Assembly (NCBI GenBank): GCA_041390105.1
Contig: JAWKQO010000001.1
Location: forward strand, 870,001 to 934,000
From: Gemmatimonadota bacterium
GTDB taxonomy: Bacteria; Gemmatimonadota; Gemmatimonadetes; Longimicrobiales; Gaopeijiaceae
Reading direction: 5' to 3'
DNA: 64,000 nucleotides
The notes beneath the pieces are model-generated. The model did not search any database and was not told the origin of the DNA. It saw only the letters and a list, made by a program, of their open reading frames with translations. The position numbers were made by a program, and so were the translations under genes. Within the stretch, counting starts at the first letter, position 1. Each line of letters begins with the position of its first letter. Below, piece after piece: positions 44,261 to 52,964 of the stretch.

Positions 44261-45994
44261 CTAACGGCCACGCTTGATGATGGCCTCTTGGATCTCGATG
44301 AACGTGTTGGAGTTGGTGATGTACTGATCGATGTTCACGTTCTGTTGCTGCTGGTACCCGCGGTGCGCCTGGAACAGCTCGAGCGCCCGCTGGAAGTAAG
44401 GAAGCGCCCGCTGCGCCGTCTCCAGCGTCTGCGGCTTGCCGATGGCCTCACCCATCTTGTACCGCGCATACCCGTTCCAGAACCCGACCTGGTTCTTGAC
44501 CTCGGTGCTTTGCGCGAACGTCATGGCGTGGTCGAAGAGCTGGATGGCCTTGCCGAAGTTCTGCTCCTGCACTCCACCCCGGTAGCCCTGGCTGAAGAGC
44601 ATGTTGGCGATGGCGTCACCGTTCTGCTCTCCGCTCTCCACCGCCGTGCGCAGCGCGGGAATGGCCTCGTCAGTGCGATCGGCTTCCATGAGCCACAGTC
44701 CACGCCGCGCCAAGAGGTTCGGATACGCTGAGTCGATCGAAGCCACCCGATCCAGCGCGGTGAGCGCGTCGTCGAGACGGTCGGCCCGCTTCAGCACGTC
44801 CGCGTACAGCGACCAGAGCTGCGCCTCGTCCCCGTGCGTCTTCAGCGCGTCTTCCGCAGCCGAGATGGCCTCGGGCAAGCGGTCGAGCTGCTGGAGCGCG
44901 GCGATGCGGTTGCGGATGTCGGTCACGTTGGCCTCGGTGCCACGCATGGGCAGCACCTTGGCATACGCGTTGAGACCCTCTTCCAGCAGCGTGCGCTGCT
45001 CGTCCGTGATCACGCTGGCATCGCTGCCACCGACGGCGCTGGCCGCCACGATCGCGTAGCGTGCGTACTGCTCCAGCAGATCGGCGTTGTCCGACTCGAT
45101 GTCCAGACCGGCCTTGATGACCTGCATGGCCCCGTAGGGGTCACCAGCCTGGGCCATATCGAAGGCCACCTTCATGCGGACCTGCACGTTCCCTGGAGAG
45201 AGCTCCAGGTAATCGTTGTAGAACCCGCGCGCCTCCTCGGCATTGCCGAGCTTCACGGCCGCATATCCCGCGGCCAGGAGAGCGTTCTCGTGGATCGGGT
45301 TCTTCTCGAGCACCTGACGGAAGTCGCGCATGGCGTCTTCGTAGCGGTCCTGCGAGTTGTAGACGAACCCGCGGGTGTACAGCGACCCCACACCGTTCGG
45401 ATTCAACTCGATGGCCCGGGTGCAGTTTTCCTCCGCGCTCTCCCACTGCTGGCTCTGCGCGTACTCGGCGCAGAACTGCGCATAGCGCTGCTGCTCGACC
45501 AGCGTGCGGAAGAACGTGGAGATGTGGTCCGCAGCTTCCTTCTCGCCCTTCTCGCCCACCGTGATTTCCTGGACGTCGAAGGTCTCACTGGTCTGGGCGT
45601 CGATGAACTGCGCGGTCACCGTCGCGTCTTTGCCCGTGGCCGGCTTCACATAGCCGCAGACCACCACCGCAGCGTTCGCGATGTTGGCCAACTGGCGGGC
45701 CTTGATGCAGTCCAGGTCGTCCTCGTCGATGCGGTTGCGCTTGAGGACGTCCTTCAGCTCCTTCTTGTCGATGGGGCTGTGGGTCGGGAAATCATTGATC
45801 CGATCGCGCAGCTCTTCCGCGATCTTCTCCCCGAGCTTCTTGTTGCCGCCTTCGGCGGGCCAGAAGTTCGGCACCAACACGCGAAAGCGAGCAGACGCCG
45901 TCTGCTCCTGCGCCGCGGAAAGCGTGGGCAGAAGCGTGGCGAGCAGCAGTGCCGCTACGCCCGTTGCGAGACCCCGAGTCAAGCGTTCGTGCAT
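44261..45994 (-). CDS. Exported TPR-repeat protein
   Basis: A 577-residue protein with a cleavable-type signal peptide (about 1-28, ending TLSAAQ) and therefore probably periplasmic. Residues about 35-160 form a compact domain (RFRVLVPNFWPAEGGNKKLG, DRINDFPTHSPID) resembling the FlgO/TolB-N-like fold used in secreted TPR proteins of related bacteria; this is only a resemblance. The rest is tetratricopeptide repeats (for example NCTRAIELNPNGVGSLYTRGF and DFRQVLEKNPIHENALLAAG). No enzyme motif is seen. ATG 45994 is chosen for its Shine-Dalgarno (GGAGAGGTAGG) and the signal peptide it produces. It has its own terminators and so is transcribed separately from the dcw cluster. Confidence 0.8.
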   Translation of the reverse strand: MHERLTRGLATGVAALLLATLLPTLSAAQEQTASARFRVLVPNFWPAEGGNKKLGEKIAEELRDRINDFPTHSPIDKKELKDVLKRNRIDEDDLDCIKARQLANIANAAVVVCGYVKPATGKDATVTAQFIDAQTSETFDVQEITVGEKGEKEAADHISTFFRTLVEQQRYAQFCAEYAQSQQWESAEENCTRAIELNPNGVGSLYTRGFVYNSQDRYEDAMRDFRQVLEKNPIHENALLAAGYAAVKLGNAEEARGFYNDYLELSPGNVQVRMKVAFDMAQAGDPYGAMQVIKAGLDIESDNADLLEQYARYAIVAASAVGGSDASVITDEQRTLLEEGLNAYAKVLPMRGTEANVTDIRNRIAALQQLDRLPEAISAAEDALKTHGDEAQLWSLYADVLKRADRLDDALTALDRVASIDSAYPNLLARRGLWLMEADRTDEAIPALRTAVESGEQNGDAIANMLFSQGYRGGVQEQNFGKAIQLFDHAMTFAQSTEVKNQVGFWNGYARYKMGEAIGKPQTLETAQRALPYFQRALELFQAHRGYQQQQNVNIDQYITNSNTFIEIQEAIIKRGR

Positions 45995-46328
45995 CCTACC
46001 TCTCCGTAGAGACCCCCGGTATCGTGATCGAGAACCCATCCCCACCCAACACCCTTGCAGCTTGAAGGGAAGTAAACCGGCCCGGGGCATAGGGTCCCCT
46101 GGGGCCGTTCAAACCCCAAAACCTGCAACCTAGGACCAGCCCGCGGGGGCGGTCAACCGGCGCTTCATCGCGGGGTTTTCCCTCCGTCCCGGGAGAATAC
46201 GGCCTGGCCCCCGGCCCCTTTCGGCCTCCGCGAAGGCTGCCGTCGGTCCCGACCCGGGGCGGGGTCGGCCCCGCTCCATGGGCCGAGCCGTTGCTGCCGC
46301 TCCGATCCCACGGGTCAGCGCCGGTTCC
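45995..46328. other. Intergenic region upstream of the TPR gene
   Basis: This 334-base, very GC-rich gap between the thioesterase stop and the TPR start contains several short GC inverted repeats (for example CCGACCC with GGGTCGG near 46250) but no T-run or clear promoter hexamers. Nothing coding was recognised. Confidence 0.4.
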
Positions 46329-46769
46329 CTAGGTCGCTCCCTCCTCCCCCCCCAAGCCCGGACCCTCATGGGCCAGAATACGCTCCCTGAGCTCTGCCGG
46401 GATCCGGGTGGAACGCCCGGCCGCGTAGTCGTACATGACCTGGATGGTCCGGCCGCTTACCAGCAGCGCTCCTTCCCCGGAGCGGACCTCGTAGGCCATC
46501 TCGAAGTGCTTCTTCCCCAGGCGTACGATGCCCACGGCGACCTCGAGGTCGTCCGGATACAGCACTCGCTGGCGGTACCGTAGCGTGGCCTCGGCCAGGA
46601 CGTAGTCGATGTCCTCGATGCCGGGACGCCCCATCACGTCGCGCCAATACGCCGCGCGAGCCTCCTCGAAATACATTAGGGCCACGGAGTGATGGGCATG
46701 GCCGCCAACGTCGATGTCGCGAAAGCGCACCGGCACGCGGTGGCGGAAACGCAGGATGGGATCGCTCAT
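46329..46769 (-). CDS. Hotdog-fold acyl-CoA thioesterase (YbgC/FadM-like)
   Basis: A 146-residue hotdog-fold thioesterase. VRFRDIDVGGHAHHSVALMYFEEAR is the usual first helix region, with the catalytic Asp (RDID) and glycine-histidine following (the common form is GHVNN; here GHAHH). The protein probably hydrolyses short- or medium-chain or aromatic acyl-CoA; the substrate is not predictable. Its ATG (46769-46767) shares two bases with the likely ATG of divergent thiO, and no Shine-Dalgarno precedes it, so the mRNA may be leaderless or nearly so. Confidence 0.8.
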   Translation of the reverse strand: MSDPILRFRHRVPVRFRDIDVGGHAHHSVALMYFEEARAAYWRDVMGRPGIEDIDYVLAEATLRYRQRVLYPDDLEVAVGIVRLGKKHFEMAYEVRSGEGALLVSGRTIQVMYDYAAGRSTRIPAELRERILAHEGPGLGGEEGAT

Positions 46770-47874
46770 GGGGAGACAAGGTAACGGACAGCGGGTGCTG
46801 GTGGTGGGAGGCGGCATCATCGGCCTGGCGGTCTCCCGGCAACTGGCCCGGGACGGCTGGGACGTCACCATCCTGGAGCGCGGCCGACCCGCTGAAGAGG
46901 CGAGCTGGGCGGCGGCGGGCATGCTCTCACCGCTGGGCGAGTCCGAGAGCGGCCCCTTCCGCGCGCTGGCCCTGGACAGCCATGCGCGTTACCCCGAGTG
47001 GACGGCGGCGGTCGAAGAAGAGAGTGGCCACGCGGTGGACCTGCGCCCCAGCGGCCGCCTCGTGCTCGCCCGCTCCAGCGAGCGTGCGGCCGCCCTCCGC
47101 CAGGAGTGCGCCGTATTGTCTGGTGAGGGTCACGCCGTCGAGTGGCTGAGCCGCCCGGACGCACGCGCGCACCTGTCGACGCTCTCCGAGGACATCGAAG
47201 GCGCTGCTTGGCACGCTCTGGATGCCCACGTCGACAACCGCAAACTGGGCCCCGCGCTCCTGCGGGCCGCCGAGCGGGCTGGCGTCGCGGTCCGCTGCGG
47301 CAGTGGGGTCAGCCACATCCTGATGGAGGGGGGCCGTGCCGCCGGAGTACGACTGGACTCGGGGGATCGGCTCCCCGGAGAACGGGTGATCGTGGCGGCC
47401 GGAGCCTGGTCGGGGATGATGGACAGCCCCCATCCGGTGCCCGTCCGACCGGTGCGCGGGCAGATGCTGGCCCTGGCGCCTGCCGCCACCCCGCCGGAGC
47501 ACCCCATCGTGGACTCGGGGGACGTCTACGTGATCCCGCGGGCGGGACGGATGCTGGTGGGAGCTACCGTGGAGGAGGCGGGATTCGATCGAACGCTCTC
47601 CCCCGCCAACGCGAACCGCCTCCGCTCCGGCGCTGTCCGCGCCCTGCCAGGCCTCGCGGGCGCCTCCGTCGACGAGGAGTGGATCGGCTTCCGTCCGGGC
47701 ACGCCCGACGGGCATCCCGTGCTGGGGTGGGCACCGGACGTCGAGGGCCTGTTGCTGGCGACCGGTCACTATCGCAACGGCATCCTTCTGGCCCCGGTCA
47801 CGGCAGCGCTCGTCGCCGACCTGCTCGCGGGGCACCCTGCCCCGCTGGCCCAGGCCTTCGCACCGAGCTCCTGA
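46768..47874 (+). CDS. thiO: Glycine oxidase ThiO
   Basis: A 368-residue FAD-dependent amine oxidase. The dinucleotide motif VLVVGGGIIGLAVSRQLA is close to the N-terminus, ERGRPAEEASWAAAGML binds the FAD ribose region, and the C-terminal GLLLATGHYRNGILLAPVTA is typical of ThiO. In thiamine synthesis ThiO oxidises glycine to iminoglycine for the thiazole ring; no other thi gene is visible here, so a different D-amino-acid oxidase role remains possible. The start is ATG 46768 with a moderate GGATGGG upstream; GTG 46795, directly before VLVVGGG, is the alternative. Confidence 0.82.
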   Translation: MGRQGNGQRVLVVGGGIIGLAVSRQLARDGWDVTILERGRPAEEASWAAAGMLSPLGESESGPFRALALDSHARYPEWTAAVEEESGHAVDLRPSGRLVLARSSERAAALRQECAVLSGEGHAVEWLSRPDARAHLSTLSEDIEGAAWHALDAHVDNRKLGPALLRAAERAGVAVRCGSGVSHILMEGGRAAGVRLDSGDRLPGERVIVAAGAWSGMMDSPHPVPVRPVRGQMLALAPAATPPEHPIVDSGDVYVIPRAGRMLVGATVEEAGFDRTLSPANANRLRSGAVRALPGLAGASVDEEWIGFRPGTPDGHPVLGWAPDVEGLLLATGHYRNGILLAPVTAALVADLLAGHPAPLAQAFAPSS

Positions 47875-47974
47875 AATTCAACGGTTTTCGGACGCGGAAC
47901 ACGCTGCGCTCCCCCGTGTTGAACGCGCGTCCCGACCGGAACGAACCGTTCCGCTCACCCGCTCAGGAGGAACC

Positions 47975-48559
47975 ATGCATTCTCGTCCACGTCTCTGGGC
48001 ACTCGCGCTCGCGCTCTCGTTCGCGGCAGCTGCGCCGCCCACGCTGAGCGCACAGGAGTGCTTCGTGCGCGGCAACCGTGAGGAGGCGGCCAACCGGCCC
48101 AGCCCCCTGCGCACCACCACCGCCCAGGTGGGCGACCAGACCGTGCTCGTCTGTTACGGCGCCCCGTCGGCGCGGGGGCGGACGATGATCGGAGGCCAGC
48201 TGCAGCCCTACGGACAGCCGTGGCGTTTCGGCGCCAACGAGGCCACGTCGATCCATCTCCCCTTCGCAGCGGAGATCGCGGGGGTGCGGGTGGAGCCTGG
48301 CTCCTACTCGCTCTGGGTGATCCCCGGGGAATCCGAATGGGAAGTCCACGTCAACCGGATCGTCGAGCGCTGGGGCATTCCGCTCGACGATGCTGTCGTG
48401 AGCGCCGATGTGGGACACGGCACCGTGCCTGTGACCCGGGCCGACGAGCCGGTGGAGACCCTCACCATGGAGCTGGAGCCCCACGGTGGAGGTCATGCGG
48501 AGCTGTTGGTGAGTTGGGAGCACAACCGGATCCGCATCCCGATCCACGGCTCCATGTAG
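47975..48559 (+). CDS. Exported DUF2911 protein
   Basis: A 194-residue protein with a signal peptide (about 1-26, ending TLSAQ) and a DUF2911 domain. The conserved patterns VCYGAPSARGRTMIGG and YGQPWRFGANEATSI are clear. Function of the family is unknown; it has a beta-sandwich pattern and is probably periplasmic. A strong AGGAGG lies 5 bases before ATG 47975. It follows thiO by 100 bases and ends in a terminator shared with the convergent DUF4097 operon. Confidence 0.85.
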   Translation: MHSRPRLWALALALSFAAAAPPTLSAQECFVRGNREEAANRPSPLRTTTAQVGDQTVLVCYGAPSARGRTMIGGQLQPYGQPWRFGANEATSIHLPFAAEIAGVRVEPGSYSLWVIPGESEWEVHVNRIVERWGIPLDDAVVSADVGHGTVPVTRADEPVETLTMELEPHGGGHAELLVSWEHNRIRIPIHGSM

Positions 48560-48590
48560 CCACTGCCCCACCAAAGCGCACCACACGACG

Positions 48591-48624
48591 AAGGCCCCGG
48601 ACGGCAAACCGCCGCCGGGGCCTT
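48591..48624. terminator. Bidirectional intrinsic terminator
   Basis: A 10-bp outer stem (48591-48600 with 48615-48624) encloses a smaller CGGC/GCCG stem. TTTCTC follows on the plus strand; on the minus strand TTCGTC follows. It lies between the convergent DUF2911 gene and the DUF4097 operon and could end both. Confidence 0.7.
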
Positions 48625-48648
48625 TCTCGCGAGCGTCGACGCCGCCGA

Positions 48649-49692
48649 CTAGCGACTGCGGATACGGATCCCGCCGCTCCCGGTGTCGACCTCGATGTGT
48701 CCACGGCCGTCCCCGAGGATCCCGCGGAGGTAGTCCCGCTGCGACTGCGAGATGCGGATCGGCAGGTCGACGTCGATGCCACCGCTTCCGGTCTCCAACT
48801 CCAGCTCAGCGCCGGCTTGCTCGGGCAGCGCCAGGGTCACGGCACCGGAGCCGGTATCCACTTCGAGTCGCTCCACGTCGACCGTCACGTCGAGGAAGAC
48901 CTCACCACTCCCGGTGTCGACGACGACCACGGGTGACCGGAGCTCCTCCATCGATACCGACCCGGAGCCCGTGTCGAACCGAGCGGACTCGGCCGAGACG
49001 GTGGAGCCGCGGATACCGCCCGACCCCGTGTCGATGTCCACGCGGCTCCCGCTCACCCGCTCCATCTCCACGCCTCCCGAGCCGGTGTCGACCACCACGT
49101 CCCCTTCCACACCGCGCACCCACACGTCGCCGGATCCGGTGTCGATGCTCACGGGGCCATTGTGCTCTTCGACCCCGACGGTGGCGGCACCGACGTCCAC
49201 GTGCAGCGCGCCCTGCATGCCCTGGGCAGTGACCTCACCCGCCGCCACGTAGATGGAGAGATCGTGGTCGGCGGGCACCTCGATCCTGAGATCTGCCCAT
49301 GCTTCCAGGCCGCGGCCGGAACTGCGGACGCGAACCCGTCGGCCGCCACGCCCTTGATCGAAGAACGTGCCGTCGTCGCGCACGCGCAGGTCCGTGCTGC
49401 CATTGCGGCGCGATCCGTAGACGATGTTGTCGCCGGGATAGATGACCCGAAGCGTCTCACGCCCGTCGATGCGCCCCGTCTCGACCTCGAGCTGCTCCGC
49501 GTCGTCACCGTGGCGCGTCAGCGTCACCCGAACTTCGGAGCCGGATCCCCGCACGATCTCCGCCTGTCCGGCCAGATTGTAGATGGCGACTTCCCGGCCG
49601 CTGATGGCATACCGCTCTTGTGCCGCACCCGGCGCTGCCGCCACGGCACCCAACGCCAGCACCAGGATCGGCGCGACTCTCCACGTATGCAT
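48649..49692 (-). CDS. Exported DUF4097 beta-helix protein with TGSG repeats
   Basis: A 347-residue protein; the signal peptide is about residues 1-25 (ending GAAQ) from ATG 49692, which has AAGGA 5 bases ahead. The DUF4097-like C-terminal half is a right-handed beta-helix pattern in which a Thr-Gly-Ser-Gly turn recurs about every 20 residues: seven copies of DTGSG and one ETGSG between about 185 and the end. The last copy (EVDTGSGGIRIRSR) finishes the protein. No catalytic residues or anchor were seen. It is the last of three paralogues in the ECF-sigma operon and 20 bases after its neighbour. Confidence 0.8.
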   Translation of the reverse strand: MHTWRVAPILVLALGAVAAAPGAAQERYAISGREVAIYNLAGQAEIVRGSGSEVRVTLTRHGDDAEQLEVETGRIDGRETLRVIYPGDNIVYGSRRNGSTDLRVRDDGTFFDQGRGGRRVRVRSSGRGLEAWADLRIEVPADHDLSIYVAAGEVTAQGMQGALHVDVGAATVGVEEHNGPVSIDTGSGDVWVRGVEGDVVVDTGSGGVEMERVSGSRVDIDTGSGGIRGSTVSAESARFDTGSGSVSMEELRSPVVVVDTGSGEVFLDVTVDVERLEVDTGSGAVTLALPEQAGAELELETGSGGIDVDLPIRISQSQRDYLRGILGDGRGHIEVDTGSGGIRIRSR

Positions 49693-49712
49693 GATGTCCT
49701 TTTCCCTCACCC

Positions 49713-50633
49713 CTAGTGGATGCGGATGCGCCCGTTCACCGTCTCGACCTGGACGCGCTCGCCCCCGCTTCCCAGCTGCCCGCGCGCATTGCGCTTGCCC
49801 TTGGAGTGCAGGGTGACGGGCAAATCGGAGGCGAAGCTCCCGTTCACCCAGCTGGCGTCCACATCGGCGTCGGCACCGTCGGGCAGGTCGAGCTCGACCG
49901 CTCCGTTCACCGTGCTCACGTGCACAGGGCCACTGAGAGCGTCGGCCATCAGGTGCGCTCGGACGGAGCCATTCACGCTGGAGGCATTCAGACGTCCCAG
50001 GGACTCGACCTCGACGCTCCCGTTCACAGCGCTCACGTCCACCGCGTCGATGCCGCCCGTCACCTCGACGCCCCCGTTCACCGTCGACGCCGAGAACTCG
50101 ACGCCTTCGGGAACACGGATGTCGAACTGCACCTGCACATCACCGTTGCGAACGCGGCCGCGGCGTGAGCCGTCTTCGCAGCCGTCCCAGTTGTCGTAGA
50201 TCGCGCACACCGTGATCCCACCGGAATGCTCGCGCACCTCGACGCGCACGTCCGCCACGTCGCCATGACGGCTGGTGCGCACGGCCCGCACCTCAACCTC
50301 GGGGCCGTCGGACGCCGACGCCGTGATCTTTCCGTTCAAGCCCACCACGGCCACGCGGTCCCCCCGGTCCACCCGCCCGCTCCACTCGAAGGGGCCTTCC
50401 TGTCCTTCCCGGGCTTCGGCCGAGGGGCGCTCCGCGCTCCTGTACTCGTAGACCACACGATGGGCGGCGCCGTCGTCCCGGTGGAACAGCCGCTCCGTCA
50501 GCGAGAAGGCGGCATGCGTGACGCGATCGGCCGCCCAGGCGGCACGGGCGCCCAGCGAACTCTCGCGCACCAGCCAGAGGCTGCCCATCAGCGCGATCCC
50601 CAGCAAAACCGTCGTTCCAATCGGCTTCCTCAT
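49713..50633 (-). CDS. Exported DUF4097 beta-helix protein with VNG repeats
   Basis: A 306-residue paralogue with an N-terminal membrane segment (about 6-23) that may be an uncleaved anchor. The beta-helix-like part has a Val-Asn-Gly turn recurring roughly every 20 residues: STVNGGVEV, SAVNGSVEV, SSVNGSVRA, STVNGAVEL, SWVNGSFAS and ETVNGRIRI, with LNGKITA earlier. A Cys pair (VCAIYDNWDGC) suggests one disulphide in the periplasm. Its ATG overlaps the preceding paralogue's stop by 4 bases. Function unknown. Confidence 0.8.
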   Translation of the reverse strand: MRKPIGTTVLLGIALMGSLWLVRESSLGARAAWAADRVTHAAFSLTERLFHRDDGAAHRVVYEYRSAERPSAEAREGQEGPFEWSGRVDRGDRVAVVGLNGKITASASDGPEVEVRAVRTSRHGDVADVRVEVREHSGGITVCAIYDNWDGCEDGSRRGRVRNGDVQVQFDIRVPEGVEFSASTVNGGVEVTGGIDAVDVSAVNGSVEVESLGRLNASSVNGSVRAHLMADALSGPVHVSTVNGAVELDLPDGADADVDASWVNGSFASDLPVTLHSKGKRNARGQLGSGGERVQVETVNGRIRIH

Positions 50634-51550
50634 CGACCCTCTCCTCGGCTGTGCCGTGTTCTCTGATCGCTCCGGTCGTCCCGGCGCACCTGCTCGCGGT
50701 CGTTCTCCCCCAAGCCCCGTACGCGCACGTCCCCATCGAAAGTTTCGACCCGCAGGGTGGCCTCCCCTGCGCCCATCCTGAATTCCAGCTCGGTGCCGTT
50801 CCGCAGCCGTTTGGCCTCGATCGGGAAGGACGCGCTGAAGGACCCTTGCCGGGCGCGGGCCCGCACCTCCAACGAGGCATCCTGCGGCAGCGCCAGGGTG
50901 ATGTTCCCGTCGTGGGTGGTGATCGAGGATCGGCTCCCGGGCGCGAGCGAACCCCGGAAGCGTACGTCACCATCGATGGTGGCCACCTCCAGCGACCGCG
51001 CATCGACGTCGAGCACGTCCACGTCCCCGTCCACACTGCTCAATACGAATGCACCGGCCCCGCGCTGGACGAGGATCTCGTCGTCCGGCGCGTCCACGTT
51101 CACGTTGCCCCGCACGTCCTCGAGCCAGACGCCGCCGTCCAGCGCCCGGACCGAGACGGTGCCCTGCACGTCGCGCAGGCGTACGTCGCCCTCCTGGATC
51201 CGCAGGGACACGTCCGCTCTCAGGCCGCGCACGTCCACCTCCACCTCCTGCCCGTCGACCTCGAGGTCCAGCCAGCGAGGTGCTCGGACGTGGTACTCCC
51301 GGGGCACGTCCGCCGAGTGCCCCCTGCTCGAGGCCCGGACACGGATCTGCGAGCCATCGCGGTCCAGACGGTACCCGCCCCGCCAACCGTCCACCGCGAT
51401 CTCCAGCTCGCTTCCGTCGGTGGCCTCGACATGAAGCACGCCCCCGATGCGGGAGAGATGGAGATGGTCGCCGCGTTCGACGCGCAGCACGGTATCGGTG
51501 GCGGGGGAGCCGACCGCGAGCAGCGCAACGAGGGGGAGGGCAGCAAGCAT
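50630..51550 (-). CDS. Exported DUF4097 beta-helix protein with DGD repeats
   Basis: A 306-residue paralogue with a short signal peptide (about 1-15). The beta-helix-like part carries an Asp-Gly-Asp/Asn turn: ALDGGVWLE, SVDGDVDVL, TIDGDVRFR, THDGNITLA and TFDGDVRVR. A charged tail (DREQVRRDDRSDQRTRHSRGEGR region) ends it. Its ATG begins one base after the anti-sigma stop codon, so it is directly coupled to the regulatory pair. Function unknown; it could be the sensor-side or structural output of the system (inference). Confidence 0.8.
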   Translation of the reverse strand: MLAALPLVALLAVGSPATDTVLRVERGDHLHLSRIGGVLHVEATDGSELEIAVDGWRGGYRLDRDGSQIRVRASSRGHSADVPREYHVRAPRWLDLEVDGQEVEVDVRGLRADVSLRIQEGDVRLRDVQGTVSVRALDGGVWLEDVRGNVNVDAPDDEILVQRGAGAFVLSSVDGDVDVLDVDARSLEVATIDGDVRFRGSLAPGSRSSITTHDGNITLALPQDASLEVRARARQGSFSASFPIEAKRLRNGTELEFRMGAGEATLRVETFDGDVRVRGLGENDREQVRRDDRSDQRTRHSRGEGR

Positions 51551-51551
51551 G

Positions 51552-52244
51552 TCAGGAACTCACCACGAGCGTTTCCTGGAGGTAGCGCGCCTTGCGCCGC
51601 AGGGTCGCTTCCAGGTGTTCCTGCAGGTAGGGATCGGCGGGGTCGGCGGCCAGCGCCGCCTGGCTCTCCGCGATGGCCCGATCGATCAGGTCCAGATTGC
51701 GGCGCAGGACGCGCAGCGTCTCCGGCGCGAGAAAGTCTTCCGCCCCCGCCAGCACGGCCTCCAGCTCGGCCAGCTCCTTGGCCAGCTCCGGAGAGCGCGC
51801 GGCGTCGGAGACGACGCGGGCCTCCGTCGGCAGGGCGACGGCCGGCCCCAGCACGGGCACCGCGGCCACCCGTTCGGTCCGGGGCGCCGGCCCGCGCGCC
51901 ACCCAGGCTGCGCCTGCCCCGAGCGTGGCCATGGCCAACGAGGCCGCGGCCGCTTGTACAACGCTCAGTCGGATGCGCCGGCGCCGCAGGGGCACGACCT
52001 GGGCGGCGGTCCCTGACTCCGGCGACGCCACGCGTCGAGTCAGCCGGTCCCGCACGTTCGGCCACAGATCCTGGGCCGGTTGCCGCGGGGGAAGCCCTGC
52101 TGCCGCGTCCACGATGGCCTGCAGGTCGGCCAGGGTCCGACGACATGCCTCGCACCGGGCCAGATGGGCCTCGACCGAGCCGCGCTCCGCGGGCGACAGG
52201 GCATCGTCCATCCAATCGGAGAGCCGCTCCGCGACGTGGCTCAC
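51552..52244 (-). CDS. Zinc-finger anti-sigma factor
   Basis: A 230-residue membrane anti-sigma factor. The N-terminal ZAS domain has His27, Cys31 and Cys34 (HLARCEACRRTL). A proline-rich linker and one membrane helix (about 93-115) lead to a periplasmic, helical C-terminal part (AKELAELEAVLAGAEDF) that resembles the helical domain of such factors. It should hold the upstream ECF sigma inactive until an envelope signal arrives. GTG 52244 overlaps the sigma stop as GTGA, which ensures matched synthesis. Confidence 0.85.
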   Translation of the reverse strand: MSHVAERLSDWMDDALSPAERGSVEAHLARCEACRRTLADLQAIVDAAAGLPPRQPAQDLWPNVRDRLTRRVASPESGTAAQVVPLRRRRIRLSVVQAAAASLAMATLGAGAAWVARGPAPRTERVAAVPVLGPAVALPTEARVVSDAARSPELAKELAELEAVLAGAEDFLAPETLRVLRRNLDLIDRAIAESQAALAADPADPYLQEHLEATLRRKARYLQETLVVSS

Positions 52245-52777
52245 GCCCGGCCTCCCAACTGCGTCCTGAGCATCATGCGCGCCCGATGGAGCTGGGACTT
52301 GGACGTCCCTACCGAGATACTCATCGCCGTCGCGATCTCCTCGTGCGTGAACCCTTCCACATCGTACAGCACGAACACCTGCCTCGCTCCTTCCGGGAGC
52401 GTGCCGATGGCTCGCTCCAGATCGATCGCCAGCCCCACCGTGGCCCTGGGCCCGGCGATCCGGTCTCCGTCCGGGAGCCCACCCGCGTACCGTCGCCGGC
52501 GCGCGATCTGCTCCCTGCGTCCCAGGATGTGGTTCACCGCCAGCCGATGCAGCCAGGTCGCGAACCGGGACCGCCCCTCGAAGGTCGGGAGCTTCTCCCA
52601 CGCCCGCACGAACACCTCCTGGGTGAGATCGTCCGCAGCATCGTCGCCCACCAACCGACAGGCGAGACTGAACACCCGCGTGACGGTGCTGCGATACAGA
52701 CGCTCGAACGCCTGGGGATCCCCGCCCCGGGCCAACTCGACGTCCCGTATCTCCTCACTGGCGGCGTTCGGCCCCAC
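52241..52777 (-). CDS. ECF-family RNA polymerase sigma factor
   Basis: A 178-residue sigma-70 group IV (ECF) factor. Region 2 is seen in DDLTQEVFVRAWEKLPTFEG and RFATWLHRLAVNHIL; region 4 in LPEGARQVFVLYDVEGFTHEEIA followed by the helix-turn-helix MSISVGTSKSQLHRARMMLR. No region 3 is present. The GTG start has no strong Shine-Dalgarno. It heads an operon with its anti-sigma factor and three DUF4097 proteins, so these are likely in its regulon; an autoregulated promoter in the 187-base upstream gap is probable but I could not fix the sequence. Confidence 0.9.
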   Translation of the reverse strand: MGPNAASEEIRDVELARGGDPQAFERLYRSTVTRVFSLACRLVGDDAADDLTQEVFVRAWEKLPTFEGRSRFATWLHRLAVNHILGRREQIARRRRYAGGLPDGDRIAGPRATVGLAIDLERAIGTLPEGARQVFVLYDVEGFTHEEIATAMSISVGTSKSQLHRARMMLRTQLGGRA

Positions 52778-52964
52778 GTTCAGCGGCGAATCCCCCGGAT
52801 CGGTCTCGACGTATTCGATAGGGGCCGGCCTCCACGGGTTGGAACGGTCCGCCGCGCGGGTTGGGCCCGGGCCCCTTGACCGTCCCCCGTACGGAGCGCC
52901 AGCCTCTCACGTGTCAGACGGTCCGTCCACCTTTGGCGCCCTGGACAGCGCCAGGAGACTCAGC

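Noticed and set aside
48750..49160. Regular near-repeats in DNA that could suggest a repeat array
   Set aside because: They encode the DTGSG turns of the DUF4097 protein and have no constant repeat-spacer structure, so this is not a CRISPR or non-coding array.
52080..52964. Upstream extension of the small membrane protein gene
   Set aside because: It is antisense to the sigma and anti-sigma genes; ATG 52965 has a good Shine-Dalgarno and begins the membrane helix.
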